NCBI GenBank assembly: GCA_012295275.1 | Contig: CM022670.1 | Location: forward strand, 30,688,438-30,752,437 | DNA length: 64,000 nt | Direction: 5' to 3' | Source of the DNA: Chrysomallon squamiferum | Taxonomy: Eukaryota > Mollusca > Gastropoda > Neomphalida > Peltospiridae | Shown: positions 14,694 to 28,144 of the stretch, piece after piece | Layout: each line of letters begins with the position of its first letter | Numbering within the stretch: the first letter of the stretch is position 1 | Made by a program: the position numbers and the translations under genes | Notes under the pieces: model-generated | The model's database searches: none | Told to the model about the DNA's origin: nothing | Seen by the model: only the letters and a program-made list of their open reading frames with translations

Positions 14694-14757
<64 letters not shown>

Positions 14758-15140
14758 ATCTCTTTTTCTTTCTCTCTCTCTTTCTCTCTCTATCTCTTTT
14801 TCTTTCTCTCTATTTCTCTTTCTCTCTCTTTGTTTCTCTCTCTATTTCTCTCTCTCTTTCTCTCTCTCTGTCTGTTTCTTTCTCTCTCTATTTCTCTCTC
14901 TCTCTTTGTTTCTCTCTCTCTATTTCTCTCTCTATTTCTCTCTCTCTATCTCTGTTTCTTTTTCTCTCTATTTATCTCTCTTTTTCTCTCTATTTCTCTC
15001 TCTCTGTTACTCTCTCTATTTCTCTCTCTTTCTCTCTCTTTCTCTCTATTTCTCTCTATTACTCTCTCTATTTCTCTCTCTATCTCTATTTCTTTCTCTC
15101 TCTCTATTTCACTCTCTTTCTCTTACTCTCTTTCTCTCTC
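14694..15140. repeat. 450-bp polypyrimidine tract, (TC)n/(CTTT)n
   Basis: Begins as perfect (TC)n to about 14745, then degenerate CTCT/TTTC/TATT blocks. Almost no purines other than scattered A and G on the plus strand. Confidence 0.95.
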
Positions 15141-15225
15141 AAAATGAAAGTAAAATAAAAATCAACAATAAATAAATAAATAAAATAAAATAAAATAAAA
15201 TAGTATATGAAAATACAAAAATAAA

Positions 15226-15590
15226 ATGTATTTCATAATCATCTATCTATCAATCTATCTATCTGTTTATCTGTCTATCTATCTATCTATCTATCTATCT
15301 ATTTATCTATCTATCTATCCTTCTGTCTATCTATCTATCTATCTATCTGTCTGTCTATCTGTATATGCAAATGTTTGTATTTATGTATATGTAGATACAC
15401 ACTCACCAACAAAAACATACAGACATACACATATATATAAACATATTTATCGTATACATGCATGTATGTATGTATTATCTCTTTATATATCTATTTCTCT
15501 ATCAGTCTATCTATCTATCTCTCTATCTATCTATCTAACTATCTATCTATATGTCTGTCTGTCTGTCTATTTATCTTTATATGCATATGT
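15226..15590. repeat. (CTAT)n/(CTGT)n tracts
   Basis: Two tetranucleotide blocks (about 15238-15362 and 15488-15572) separated by CATA-type repeats. 15600-17780 has no gene that I can support. Confidence 0.9.
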
Positions 15591-17785
15591 TTGTATTTTT
15601 ATATGTTTTTAATGTACAAACTTTTACATACCTTATTATTTTAAATTACAAATTTTAATCCATTACTAATCTTGTAATACTAATAATTAATACTAAATTA
15701 ATCATATTAACACAACCATTATCTTCACGTATGTCATCGTGGGAATATGTTATTATCTGTTGTTGTGGTTATAGTTTTTGTTGTTGTTGTTGTTTTATTG
15801 CTGGCCTAATACATTCAAAATATAACAGTTCTGATTAATTTATCTCTATCGGACTGAGATAACCAGACAGAAATATTCTGAACCAGATGACTATTTTTAC
15901 CACATGTTAAAATTATCATGAATATTACACGTCCGCACACAGGCTAATTTTTCTGAAAGCATTATCCTGTTGAAATTGCTGTTTCAGTGATATAACGTGC
16001 AATGTGCAGGGTGCCTATGTAGGTTATATAATTTAATTTGTTTCTGTTGAAAAATGTATAAACAGAAATGATTTATATGAATCATGGAGAGAAGAGAATG
16101 TTCTGTACTTATTGAGTTTCTGTATGTTTCAGACAAAAGTTAAAGGATATTATCATTTCATATTTTTTGGTGTTCTTATTGTTTATCTAATTAATCTTGT
16201 TATATTTTGGTATAGTTACTTATTTGATTAAAAACAAAAATTGCACATTAAATTGTTTATTTTGGTATCACATGACAATTTTATAATTTGGAAATAATTT
16301 GGAACTGATATGAAATACATTGTCATGTAGACAAAGAATTTTATTTATTTATTATTTGTTATTATTTTTCTTTTTTTTCTTTTTTTTTTGTGGAACGGAA
16401 ATATCTTTTTTGATAATTGTAGAAAAAAAATGATATCATATAACAATAAGGAAACTGAAAAGAGGATTGGTGGTACTTCCACTCGCTAGTTTGATGTCAC
16501 AGAGATCTCTGGCTGTGGCATATTAAACAGAAGGGTGGGTTTCCTAAAACACCTACAAAGTATGTCAGTGAGAATATTCAGAAATAACAAGCTCTTTGAA
16601 CACTTTCTAATTTGACTTCTGATACCATAGATCACAATTTTGGACTGCATATATAGACAGAGTACTTATCATATTACTGCAAATCGAGAATCTGCCATAA
16701 AAGAAATGAGAGATGAAAATAAGTATAACGCAAATTAATCAGCTGGCAGTGTTTATAACTTTTTCAAAAACATTATATATAAATTAGCTTTGCTACTGGA
16801 ATAAATAGGTCGAAAGTAATAGTTTACGAACAAACCGTGTAAATAAAAAAATTCAAACTGATATGAAATATACAATTTATACATTTTAGAAGTGTCCTTC
16901 TCGTCAAAGTTTATACGAGATGTCACAAGAATTATTGTCATAATGCAACCTTAATATTTAACGAAAGAAAGTAATAATCATTTCTGCAAGGAAAATGCAA
17001 TGATAGAAAGAAACAGCCCATTCTTCTCTTAATATCCACAGAAAGTTTCTTGTCTCCTCCTTCATTTCGTAGATATACACAACACTCAAGATTCTTCTTT
17101 CATACCAGCCTGTTCCTCTACGTTAAAACATTTAAACATTATCAACACCATCGTGGTCTGACACTTTTGGCTTGACAAGTGTCTGCATATACTGACGGTA
17201 ACCCAGTTGGCAATAAAACATTACGAAAATAACAGCATTTTTCGTACCTTGTTATCTCTGAGTATGTTCCGTCCTGATTTCAGCCAAGCTGCCAGCATTG
17301 GGTGCTGTTGATTACGTTAATTGCCTTGGCTTCGTCTTGTTAAAAGAATATATAAACAAATGTTTTGATTTTAAGACTATTAAAAGATGAGTGTTTGAAT
17401 GTTTATTGTTGCAAGTAACAGATCTGCCGAATTAATTTGTTTCTTGTCAGATGTCGGAAATAATCCTCATGAATTAAAACAAATGTTCTTTCGTTGACTG
17501 CTTGAAGTTCCCAAATACTGTAGGATTCTATGAGTGAATGTATTATTTATGCACTCGTACAAAATGTACCAGAACGAGCATAGAATGTAACTTACGTACA
17601 TCGACATCCAAAAAGGAACTCATGCATACAGGAATGAATGCAGCTATTTACATAAATGTCAACATCCAAATTAGGTTATAATTAATACGTCTTTAATAAT
17701 GAGAGTATTCTTGCAATAATCTATGGGTATGGCTAGAGTCTTTTTATTTCTTCTCAATGCTCATGAAATATCTATTGCAAGATAA

Positions 17786-17850
17786 AATAAATAAATAAAT
17801 AAATAAATAAACATATATATATATATTATTGATGATGATGATGATGATGA
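17786..17850. repeat. (TAAA)n-(TA)n-(GAT)n compound microsatellite
   Basis: Three short adjacent tracts. 17851-19600 is AT-rich; the stretch 18126-18330 is less AT-rich and holds a chance-length open frame only. Confidence 0.85.
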
Positions 17851-19629
17851 AGATTAGAAGGAAAATAAGAGTGGGAGTTATGAGAAGTTGTTATCCAAAT
17901 ACATAATACCATATTTATATTTCAGAATGAAGATGATAATAATTATGAATGATAATATCAGTATTAATAAACTATTTCTTTATTTATTGATTCTCGACGA
18001 TTTTTGAAATCAATTTATTACTGTAACCGTTTTTCTTATTAATATGAAACTAAATCTCAAGCATGCACATATTTTGGAAACTGCCTTTCTAACAGAAATA
18101 CGAAAAAAAAAAAAAAAAAAAAAAACCAGCAGCCAGATCGGTTCCAGCTACACACCACCCGAGTACATGATTACTTCTCTGAGTTGTGTGACCTGCTTAT
18201 TTTCCGCGCTTCCAAACAGACCCCAACGTTTTCGTGACGTTCAGAAAAGAACTAATTGGTTTTATATTTTAAATGGAAACGGCTTATCAAAAGAGTTTGA
18301 TTCTTTCGGAAACCTGTCTGATTTGTAGATAACAGTCTAGTTATGGTATCCTGTTGTTAACCTTGGCTTCTGTGGTGTATTTTCTAAGATGACATTTTAT
18401 ACATGAACCTCTATGGCGCTGATATTCTGACCGTCTGGAATATCCCTGAGTAATCATTAACATAACAATATATTTATTTGTTTGGCTACGGGAATATGTG
18501 TTTATTTCTTCCTTTTAGTTTCCCAGTCACATCCAGTTTATACTGAAATACACGACAGCATTTACATTAAATCATAAAGCTATTAAATTATATTAGTAAT
18601 GCATTTAATAAAGAAGCTGTTGGATTTGTTAGCAATATAATTAGTTTGCCAGGGTTTAGTAACACTTTAAACAAAGTTGATGAATAAATATTTATAAATT
18701 ATTGTTTAAGATACAGTCATAATATATTTCTTTTAATAATTAAGCAAATTTCCTTCAAGTCTATATAACATGGTAAATAAATTATTTTATAATTTTAAAT
18801 GTCGATATTAGTTTTCGTCTGTCTTCACTAGTTAATAGAACTAACAAGGAGGAAGAAAGATATAATAAATAAATTTACAAAACAGAAACAGCTTATAAAG
18901 AACTTTTTCATTCATCATAAAATTAAATATAATGTGAGGAAGACCATCTTAATATATAATTTTTAACCACTTTTTGTTGATGTTTGAATGCAAGATGAAC
19001 CCGTATAAATCTTTTCTATATTTTGAGATAATGATACAAAACATGAATCTTAATTAACTGATGGGAACATAAAGTTTTCTTTTTCTCGAAAAAGGCTATC
19101 ATGGAGCAAGTTTGGACATTAAATAGTGAGTCAAAAGATAAGAAAAGTTAATAAATTAAATGCAAATTTCACTGCTCTTTCACTAATTACTTTTCTCCAA
19201 CCACAGACATATCACGCACTTATTAAACTGGCTTCTAAAATTTCCAAGCTGAACGTTCCTCAAAGCTAAATATGGAGTCAAGCTATGCTTATTACAAATT
19301 CGACATATTGTTTATACTGAAAAGTTAGTTTAAAATGTATTTTATAAAGAGTGAAGTTATAGTTTTGTCTTTCCATTAATATTTCATTGTCTCGGCTAAC
19401 CTGTTTAAGTATTTAAATATATATATATATATATTAAATAAAATTAATTTCTGAAATTAAAATGTTTTGTTGTTTAACTGTATTTGAAGAAAACATTTTG
19501 ATAAAAATTATTTTGAACAAAATCGTCATTCTTGACTTCATCGTCATTTCTAAATGGTTATGTTTCTAATTCTTTTTTTTTTCTTAACTGTTCTTCTCCT
19601 CTCTCTTCACTCCTCTGTTATTGTTTTCT

Positions 19630-19800
19630 TTTTTCTTTTCTTCTTCTTCATTTTCTCTTGATATCTTTTTTCTACTTCTTCTTATCATCGCCATCACTTT
19701 CATCGTCATTATTATTATTACTACTACTACTTTTACTACTACTGCTACCACCACTACTACTACTACTATTATTATCATCATCCAAATCGTCATCATCATT
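19630..19800. repeat. Pyrimidine-rich and (ATT)/(ACT)/(ATC) trinucleotide tract
   Basis: Degenerate trinucleotides following TTC-rich sequence; frames on both strands are low-complexity. Confidence 0.85.
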
Positions 19801-20230
19801 CATTTAGTTTACGACTGTCTAAAGAGTACTAGAATAGTACAGAGGAACTGTTATTGCAAATATCATAAATCCTCTGTCTAGACACTCTATGACAGTACTG
19901 TTTTAATCATTCACTGAAGCCATACACCAACTATAGCGATGTAAAATACCCAATCATTTCTGCTCTGTCGCTCACAAATAGATATTTAGTTTTTACTTTC
20001 CATATGTCTCAAGTATATATAGAATATGTAAACGGTAAATGTTATTTTTATTATTGTTCCCCAGGATAAATCGACATAATTACGAAGCTTAAACTTTCGT
20101 CGTAAACGATAAATTAAAAGTAGTTTTAAAATGAAAGACAAATAGATAATAGTTAAACAGATTCACATATAGAAAAACAAAGACAGAGGCGAAAAACACG
20201 CAGCTGGACGAGCAGATGGACAATAGAATG

Positions 20231-20232
<2 letters not shown>

Positions 20233-20273
<41 letters not shown>

Positions 20274-20323
20274 TGTGTGCGTGTGTGTGTGAGTGTGTGC
20301 GTGTGTGTGTGTGTGTTGAGTGT
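20233..20323. repeat. (GT)n microsatellite flanking the MITE-like element
   Basis: About 45 GT units with GAGT and GCGT interruptions, directly left of the palindromic element at 20329. Confidence 0.9.
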
Positions 20324-20328
20324 GTAAA

Positions 20329-20839
20329 TGGGTGAAGGAAAAAATTATCCGGAAAAAATAGCACTGGAAACAATGGCACCTGGAAAAAATGGCACCTTAT
20401 TTATTTTTTCTGTAAAAAAAACCTTCAAAGTACTTTTGAAAATACAAATTATTCATGTAATGTTATTACATACATGTATATTAATATATAGCATCACTCA
20501 GCCATTTGGTTTTGCTTAACAAAGTATAGTATTATATCAGAGTTTAATATTATACATATACACATATATATAGACACACATGCACACAAATATATATATA
20601 CACACACACACATATCTTATGCTATGTTTGAATTGACAGAATGATATCATTCTTGTTCTTTTTATATTCAGTAATGAACTGTTTTGTAAGCAGAATTTCA
20701 CCTACTAACAATAACTAAATGTCAATAAGCAGTAAAAAATATTTTCAGGTGCCGTTTTCTAAATATGCACAGTGCCATTTCTTCCAGGTGTCATTTTTTC
20801 CAGGTTAATTTTTCCGGTGCCATTTTGTCCGTACCCCAT
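20329..20839. mobile_element. Palindromic MITE-like element with about 65-bp inverted termini
   Basis: The left end (20329-20396) and the reverse complement of the right end (20748-20839) align over about 65 bp. Both are built from three to four copies of a 16-bp motif of the form CTGGAAAAAATGGCAC. About 350 bp of AT-rich sequence lies between. The outside is flanked by (GT)n at the left and (AT)n at the right. No transposase is present, so this would be a non-autonomous element. The family is not recognised. Confidence 0.6.
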
Positions 20840-22029
20840 ATATATATATATATAAACAGAGCCAGAGAGAATGATAAAGACAGAGATACGGACAAAAAAA
20901 ATGTAAAACACGAAAATAAAGGAATTTTGTGGAAACTGATAAAGGCATCTATATAGCGTGACTGATACGACGAACAAAGATGAATGTTCAGTTAACGTCA
21001 TTTGGCATCTGTTATAAATATTTCTAAAACTTAACTTGAGATTGCTCAACTATCAAATCGTCTGATTGGCATGAAATCCAGGTTAAATGCAAACGTAATG
21101 TCCTGTCCACAGTTTGCCAAATATTGTAGCTAATTTTGGAACATTTGCAAGACATAATTTTACAATTGTGATGAAGATACATAAGTAATAGTGTTAATAT
21201 GAAAGTGAAAGAACGAATAAATTCTGAAATATTTGGCTGCAACGAAGACTATTTTAGAACCACAGAAATGTAAATAATGAATAACAACAACATTTTCGAA
21301 AATGAAATTATCTTCATTCTTTTCTTGAATATTATATTATTAATAGAATCTATTAGTATAAAATTTAAAGAATTTATGCATCTTAGTTTACGTTCATTTT
21401 CTCTAGAATGTCTAATCGTATAAAATATGCTTTGTTTCTGGAAGTCCAGAATAAAAAGTAATCTAAAATATACTTAAATGTGGTTTTCGTTTTCAGTATT
21501 TGCACTAAGACATAGAAGATATGATATATATGTTGCACGTTATATCAGTAAACGTAAAATTATATATCGTATACGTGCACAATCTATCCATCTATTAATT
21601 TTTTTTTTTTTTTTTTAATGTATTTTATTCTTATTTATAAAAGATAGATATTTATATTCTGATTCAGGGTAAATTTATATGTTTGTGTTTCTTAAGCCAC
21701 GATAACAAAATATCTAAATTATTACAAACTATTTGGCAAATGTGTATAAGATAAATAGTTACATGGTTGCAGTTCATTAAGTTATATTTTTAGATTGCCA
21801 TCTGCTAAAAAGTGATAAGTTATACTGAACCAAATTAGAGACAGGTAGCTCTAGATGAAATTTTTTCTTGTTTTTATTTATAATTAATTTGAAATATGAG
21901 TGTTTCTGTTATTAGTAGTTTTTATTTATTCATTCATTCATTCATTTAGTTTAATATGTATTTATCTATATTTGTTTTTAATAGTAGCAATTTAAGTGTT
22001 GTAATGGTTCCAGTAATGGCAGTATTAGC

Positions 22030-22440
22030 AGCAACAGTAGCAGTAGCAGTTGCAGTAGTAGTAGTAGTAGAAGAAGAAGCAGAAGTGATGGTTATTATAG
22101 TAGTAAAAGTTATAATAGATTATTATCATTATGGTATCAGTTGTAGTAGTCTTGACAGTAGTAATGGTACAGGAAACACCAACAGCAGAAGTATTAAATT
22201 AGAGGTACTAGCATAAATAGCAATACGACAGATAGGTACTGGTAAAAGCTGAAAAAGCAATATTAATAAAATGTATGGATTACTGGTAGCCATATTTTAA
22301 GTAATAGAAATAGCACAAAACAGGAAATAGGAGTAGTTTTAGTAGTAGTAACAGTAATGAGAGACGTCGTAGTTGTAATAGTTGTGGTAGCAACAGTAGT
22401 AAGAGTAGTAATAATAATAATAGTATTATAATAGTAGAGG
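22030..22440. repeat. Degenerate (AGT)n/(CAG)n tract
   Basis: Scattered AGT/AGC trinucleotides over 400 bp. 22441-23050 also contains (AAC)n(AAT)n at 22806-22866; nothing gene-like. Confidence 0.75.
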
Positions 22441-22835
22441 CAACAGTAATAAATTATTTTACACTAAACTATGGAAACAAAATCTGGTTTATGAGACCAC
22501 TGAAAAAATGGCACATGCAGAACCTGACATTATCTAAATAGAGCGCGATTCACTTGCCAGATTTCTACAATAGTCTAAATTCCACGTCTTCATCAAACTG
22601 ACAGCGTTCATTAGGCATGTCAGTATTCAGTGTCTCAGTTATTAGTTGTAGGAAATTTTGAAGATTTCGACTGTTGGTGGTCCGCGATACTCTGAAAGTT
22701 ACGTTTAAATTTCAAATATAATTGAAAGAATCATTTTGTCATTGCCAAACTGATTAGTTTTTCATTTACTACAGCAGTGGCATAAAGTGTTATAATAATA
22801 ATATTAACAACAACAACAACAACAACAACAATAAT

Positions 22836-22870
<35 letters not shown>

Positions 22871-23050
22871 TTATGATATTAATTATAAATTTTATATAAT
22901 CTCGTTAGAAATTACACTTTATTTGTTGCTACTGTTGTTGTTTTTGTACTTTTCTGCATTTTGTAGGACTATTTATTAGTCATATAAGTATTAACGCAGT
23001 ACCTTGTCAAAAATGTAAAAGTTACGAAGACATCTTTTTGATAGTTTTGT

Positions 23051-23054
<4 letters not shown>

Positions 23055-23105
<51 letters not shown>

Positions 23106-23168
23106 TTAAATAATAAAATCTTCAGTTCATTAATGCTGGGTTTGGGTTTTTTTTTTTTTTTTTTTTTT
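23055..23168. repeat. (GT)n and poly(T) tracts
   Basis: (GT)n at 23055-23103 and T22 at 23147-23168, just beyond the candidate exon on the minus strand. Confidence 0.9.
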
Positions 23169-23204
23169 GTGAATTTGTAGATGGATAAGTATAAAATAAC
23201 TTAC

Positions 23205-23330
23205 CTTTTTTTCCCATTTCGAATTGGTCTGAATCGTATAAATCCATCCTTTGCCTTCTTAGCCAGCGAAGTAACCATATGAAGCTAGTCCAGGCATCTG
23301 AACACACCTCAAATAAGCTTCTACGCATTT
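23205..23330 (-). CDS. Candidate internal exon, unrecognised protein
   Basis: A 126-bp minus-strand block bounded by an acceptor-like ttggcttctttacgtag and a consensus donor gtaagt, with symmetric phase 1-1. It encodes MRRSLFEVCSDAWTSFIWLL then RWLRRQRMDLYDSDQFEMGKK, an amphipathic, basic segment. The family is not recognised. Its phase does not join the candidate exon at 24952-25174 (which ends in phase 0), and joining it to the exon at 40624 would create a stop, so no gene model is possible. Confidence 0.3.
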
Positions 23331-24838
23331 CTACGTAAAGAAGCCAAGATATAGCAAATGAGGAAGTTAGTTTTTTAAATAAAACCATAGATGCTATTGG
23401 GTGCTTGAAGTCAGATTTATTCCGCTAGCGCTGGTTCAGGCACACACACATTATTTACCTTCTATAAAGAGCATTTTTCTTCGTATCAAGGCCTAATCTT
23501 ATCGGCTATTAATGACACGCAAAGAAAGCGTGTGGTTTTTAGGTATTTAGCGAAAATGTATATAAATACACAAATATACATTCGTAAGATTGTTTAATTT
23601 ACAAAAAGAGAAATTGTTTTTAATTATTATTATCACAGCAGTTTTTAAGAGAAGGATAATAGATAGTAGACAGATTAGATATCTGTATATTTCTATGTAT
23701 ATTTATAATTTATAATAACTTATATATTTTCTATTATCTATATTTTACCGAGAAGATCTAGAATATAAAACCAGGTATAAGGCAGAACTACTACAAATCA
23801 TGAAATGCCATAAAGACTAACAAAGAGTTCTGTTCTGAATTTACTTAAATAATAACTTAACAAATTTAATTAGACTTGAAGTCTTGCTACAAATGTTTAA
23901 TTTACGTGTACTGATGCTCTGTTTTATTATTGAATACAGACAAAAAAGGCGTTATTAGTAACGTTAAAACGTCTAATTGAGTTCATGTTAAGAAGATATT
24001 AAGATTATTTTACATATTTTATTTATTTAATATTTTTATTACTTTTTATAGTTCAAATGAACACTTTATAGTTGAAGTTTCCTAAAAAGTATGGTATTTG
24101 TTGTCTGTTTATGTTTAGTTTGTTTGTTTGTTGTTGTTTTTTGTTTGCTTTTTTGTTATTTCTAATTCAGCAAGAACAATGTTTGAAGATTTGACACGAG
24201 ATAAATTCAGAATAATATATTTGTATCAAAGTTAATTTTAAAGTTTAGTCAAATTCATTATACGAAATTAGTATTGATTTTATATTAAAAAAATTGCTGA
24301 AAATTTTGAAATATGTTACAGTTGTTATTTTCAATAAAAGAAAACCTTTTCAGTTTTCAGTTTTAAATTGGATTTAGAAGAAAAAAAAGACATTTTGTAA
24401 AATGCATTGAGATGAAAGAGTGCTCTTTAAATAATAATAATAATAAATGAAATATCTATTTAAAGATCGAAAGAGCACAGAAGTAGGCGATAGACATAAC
24501 AGATAGTAACATAATAACACTAGAAATCGAAATAGCAAAATAATTATAGTGAAAATAGTAGTATCAGTTGTAGTAAATGTAGTGGTATAAGTAATAGAAG
24601 TATTAGCAAACATGAAACAGATAGAAATATACATTAATCACTTTATCTGCATCATATAAAATTAAATTAAAATAACACAGAAGCCGTTTCTCAGTACATT
24701 TTTTATAACTTACTGTGGTGTTTTGTTGATTTTTTTTCTTCTGATATTAGTAAAGAGGAAGGAAAGAAAGTGGGAACGTAAACGAAAAAGAAAGGAAGTT
24801 AAATAAGAGTTAGCGACAAAATTCTGAAAAGAAAAGTC

Positions 24839-24894
<56 letters not shown>
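24839..24894. repeat. (AAT)n microsatellite
   Basis: About 18 perfect AAT units. 25250-27400 is AT-rich intergenic DNA with short (AT)n (25619-25637) and (ATAC)n (25738-25775) tracts. Confidence 0.9.
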
Positions 24895-24895
<1 letters not shown>

Positions 24896-24951
24896 TTTAT
24901 AAATAAAAACAATAAGAGGTAGAATAAATACAAGACATACATTAAACATAC

Positions 24952-25174
24952 CTCTAAGACGACAGTTGTGTTTTCATGTGATAAACAACTTTTACTAAGA
25001 TTAATATTAATTTCTGTCTTTTCTGTGAATACTTTGTTTGTCGATCCATTAAAGATATTGTTAAGACTTTTCAAGCGGCCTTCCTTTTCTCTATACATTT
25101 CCAACATTTTGCAGGAGGATCCGAATGCAATCCGGTCAGAAATTGGCATTACTTTCTTGTTAGACGACAGTAAA
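24952..25174 (-). CDS. Candidate exon, unrecognised protein
   Basis: Minus strand, from an acceptor-like atgtttatcag to a gtatgt donor, open for 74 codons. Composition is polar and protein-like (e.g. NKKVMPISDRIAFGSSCKML, EKEGRLKSLNNIFNGS, SHENTTVVLE). No family recognised. Immediately upstream on this strand (about 25255-25345) is a more GC-rich, repeat-free stretch that could be 5' flanking sequence or part of a mobile element. Confidence 0.25.
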
Positions 25175-27442
25175 CTGATAAACATTTATATTTCATCGGT
25201 AATAGCCTGGATTTTTCACATCTGTCTTTTATATCAAGATCACAGGTGTTAGTTTTTGGGCCAGGCTGAGTTGCTTTTAGTTATTCAGCCGATTGGTGTT
25301 AGTCGGGCGTGACGGTCTATGTCAGACGTTTAAACCTTCGTCAGTGGATAGGTGAAAACCAGTTTTTCTTTCAAACGAACAGTTCGCGAATTTTTACGAT
25401 CTGTTATTACCTGGGTGCTTATATCGACCACTTGATATCACAAACAGTATTTATCTGACATGGCTACATTGTTTTCTTATTATTATTAATTTTTTTTCAA
25501 TTAGACGCATTATCTTTTATGAATTTTTTCCCATAAAGAACAAGAAACAAACAAAATAATAATAATAAATACATAAATAAACAAAAAATAAATGGCCTTT
25601 AGAGGAAAACCGCTACATTATATATATATATATATAATTAGCAACAAATTACCTTTTTAGTATATCTTCCAGTAAATGCAAAGCAGATATAAAGATATTT
25701 AATAATTAGTGATAGGATAAAGGCCTGTAGTTCGTGCATACATATATACATACATACATACATACATACATACATAATAATAAAATGAAGTAACTAACAA
25801 AATAATAAAATAAATAATTTACAGATTTCCGTGTTTCAAACGTTAGAAGCTTTCATTAAAACTGAATTACTGGCTTAGATGAAGGGAACTAACTCCCTAA
25901 TAAAGGTGTAGTACGAATTACATTTACTGCACCTTCAAGCTAACAGGCTGTAGATTGGTTTAGAATGTAATGAAAGACAACAGGAATCAATCAAAAATGT
26001 TAACGCTTTTGCGCCTGAGATATTAGTATTAAATATATCTTAGTAAATAAAGTCACTTTAAATTTATTAAATTATAAATTCCGTTGTCATTTGGGAAGTG
26101 TTCCTTCATAAAATTAGCATAAACGAATGAAAGAATGATTAACGATTATTATGTGTAAAGAATAGCACTGGGTTAAAAAATATAAAAAATCTAGTCAGGT
26201 TACGAACGTTCAGTTTACAAATAACCGTACATATTAAAGTGTTCTATAGATTAAAATGGTCAGAAGCTATCGGAGTCTTAATATTCCATAATTTTTTGTA
26301 GGTTGAAAAGTGCAAGTGGCATCGATGTATTTTCAGTAACAAGATAATGTACAAATTCACTATTATTACATGTTTTCGTTGTTATTTAGATTAAACAAAC
26401 AAACTTGAATATTTGAAATACGAATAAGATTAGTTTTCAGCTCTGAAAATTATGATTAGTTTTGTCTTCCGACTTTGGATTTGTTTTACATTGTTACTGT
26501 TTACCTACATCATGCTGAACTGTCTATAATGAACACATTTTACAACTATTTATGTTTCTTTTTCTCTCAAACACAGACACACATACACACACACTAATTC
26601 AATCATTTTCTTCATTCATTTTCTCACTCTCTGCTCTCTCTTGCACTTAAAACAAATATATATGTTTTCTTTCTGTTTCTGTGACACACGCACACATATT
26701 TGCAAAGAATGCATACAGACACACATAAATAAACACACACGCAGATAAAACACCAACACATTTCGTTATAGAATATATTACATGTACTCTTACATACTGC
26801 TTTAATGCAATAATATTAAATTTGACGCCATTAACAAAAAAAATATTTTTATTAAAATAAAAGACAATAAATAACCACAATCCGAACTTGCCTCTGATCA
26901 CGTTCAATATCTATTCACTCAACTCATACGGTGTGTATTTTATTGCTAAATAACTCAAATACATACACTTGTCATAGAAAAATTAATGAAACTTTATTCT
27001 TTGTCTGTCGTTCATGGATATTAGACTGCAGCTGTTTTCTGAATTCATATTATGCACAGCTAGATGTTATCATTTCTTCACAGTCGTATTGTTTGTACGT
27101 GCGGAGTTAAAAATAAATGGCGCTTTTCATACGACAGTGTAAATTATTATTTTCTGAATAACACGTTCTAATGCTTCTAAACAATAATAGTTGATGATTA
27201 CGATAATATGCGAAATAGTAGATGCAAAAAGCTTTCATATCTTTCCGATTGAAAATGTAATTGTAGATGAACGTCTAAATGAACTAATTGTTATGGTTTT
27301 ATGTTTCAGTGGATCTTATTTTCTTTACATTGTATCAATCAGTCTGTCACACTCTTTGTCGCTCTCTATCTGTCTATCTCATTCTTTCTCTCTCTCTCTC
27401 ACTCATTCTGTCCCTTTTATTCTCTATCTATCTATCCTTAAC

Positions 27443-27445
<3 letters not shown>

Positions 27446-27505
<60 letters not shown>

Positions 27506-27549
27506 CAGAAACAGACAGAGAGAGAGAGAGAGAGAGAGAAATGTTATAG

Positions 27550-27582
<33 letters not shown>
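27446..27582. repeat. (AT)n-(AG)n-(AT)n compound microsatellite
   Basis: (AT)n to 27503, (GA)n at 27518-27539, second (AT)n at 27555-27582. Confidence 0.9.
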
Positions 27583-27584
<2 letters not shown>

Positions 27585-28103
27585 ATATGCTGGAAAATAC
27601 CCGTTTCACAAACAAATTAGACCAGACCAGGGAAAACGATTTTATTTGTTAATTCTTTAGATACGTATTTTAATAACTAATGATTAAACTGCGTTTACAA
27701 AACATTCCTTCCATGTCCTTCCCTCCATCACTAATGTCATTTCCTAAATTAACTTCAGGTGAAGAATACAGACTACACATCTCTATACCAACTGTCGTAA
27801 CAGCTTTTCTCAGCTGTTCATTTTCGTTGTATTCCTCGGTGTTTTATCCTGCTCGGCAGAATGATGTGCGTGGTAATTCAAATTTATAGCCGATTTACAA
27901 AACTGTGTTGTTTTCTTATCTTATGTACGCCTCATTTCTCAAACTAACTGCACATGTTTACTATTGGACGTAATGAGATTCGGTTCTCCAAACAAACAGA
28001 ACAAATCATCATATACATTAAATTTTAATTATTAGTTTTTCAGATATTAATCGGTTAAGGAAAAATCGTTGTTTCTTTTTTCCTTTCTTTTATATAAATT
28101 TGT

Positions 28104-28106
<3 letters not shown>

Positions 28107-28135
<29 letters not shown>

Positions 28136-28144
28136 TGTATGTAT
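28107..28144. repeat. (TATG)n microsatellite
   Basis: About 9 units. 28145-32670 is AT-rich with no supported gene; a minus-strand open stretch at 30369-30600 is mildly coding-like but not recognisable. Confidence 0.85.

Noticed and set aside
18044-18328. 94-codon frame after a poly(A) run
   Set aside because: The frame includes the A tract itself and the rest shows no domain; the poly(A) is on the wrong side for a processed insert containing this ORF.
27761-27872. Possible plus-strand exon between ttaacttcag and gtaattc
   Set aside because: The sites are weak, the peptide is not recognisable and no partner exon is seen.
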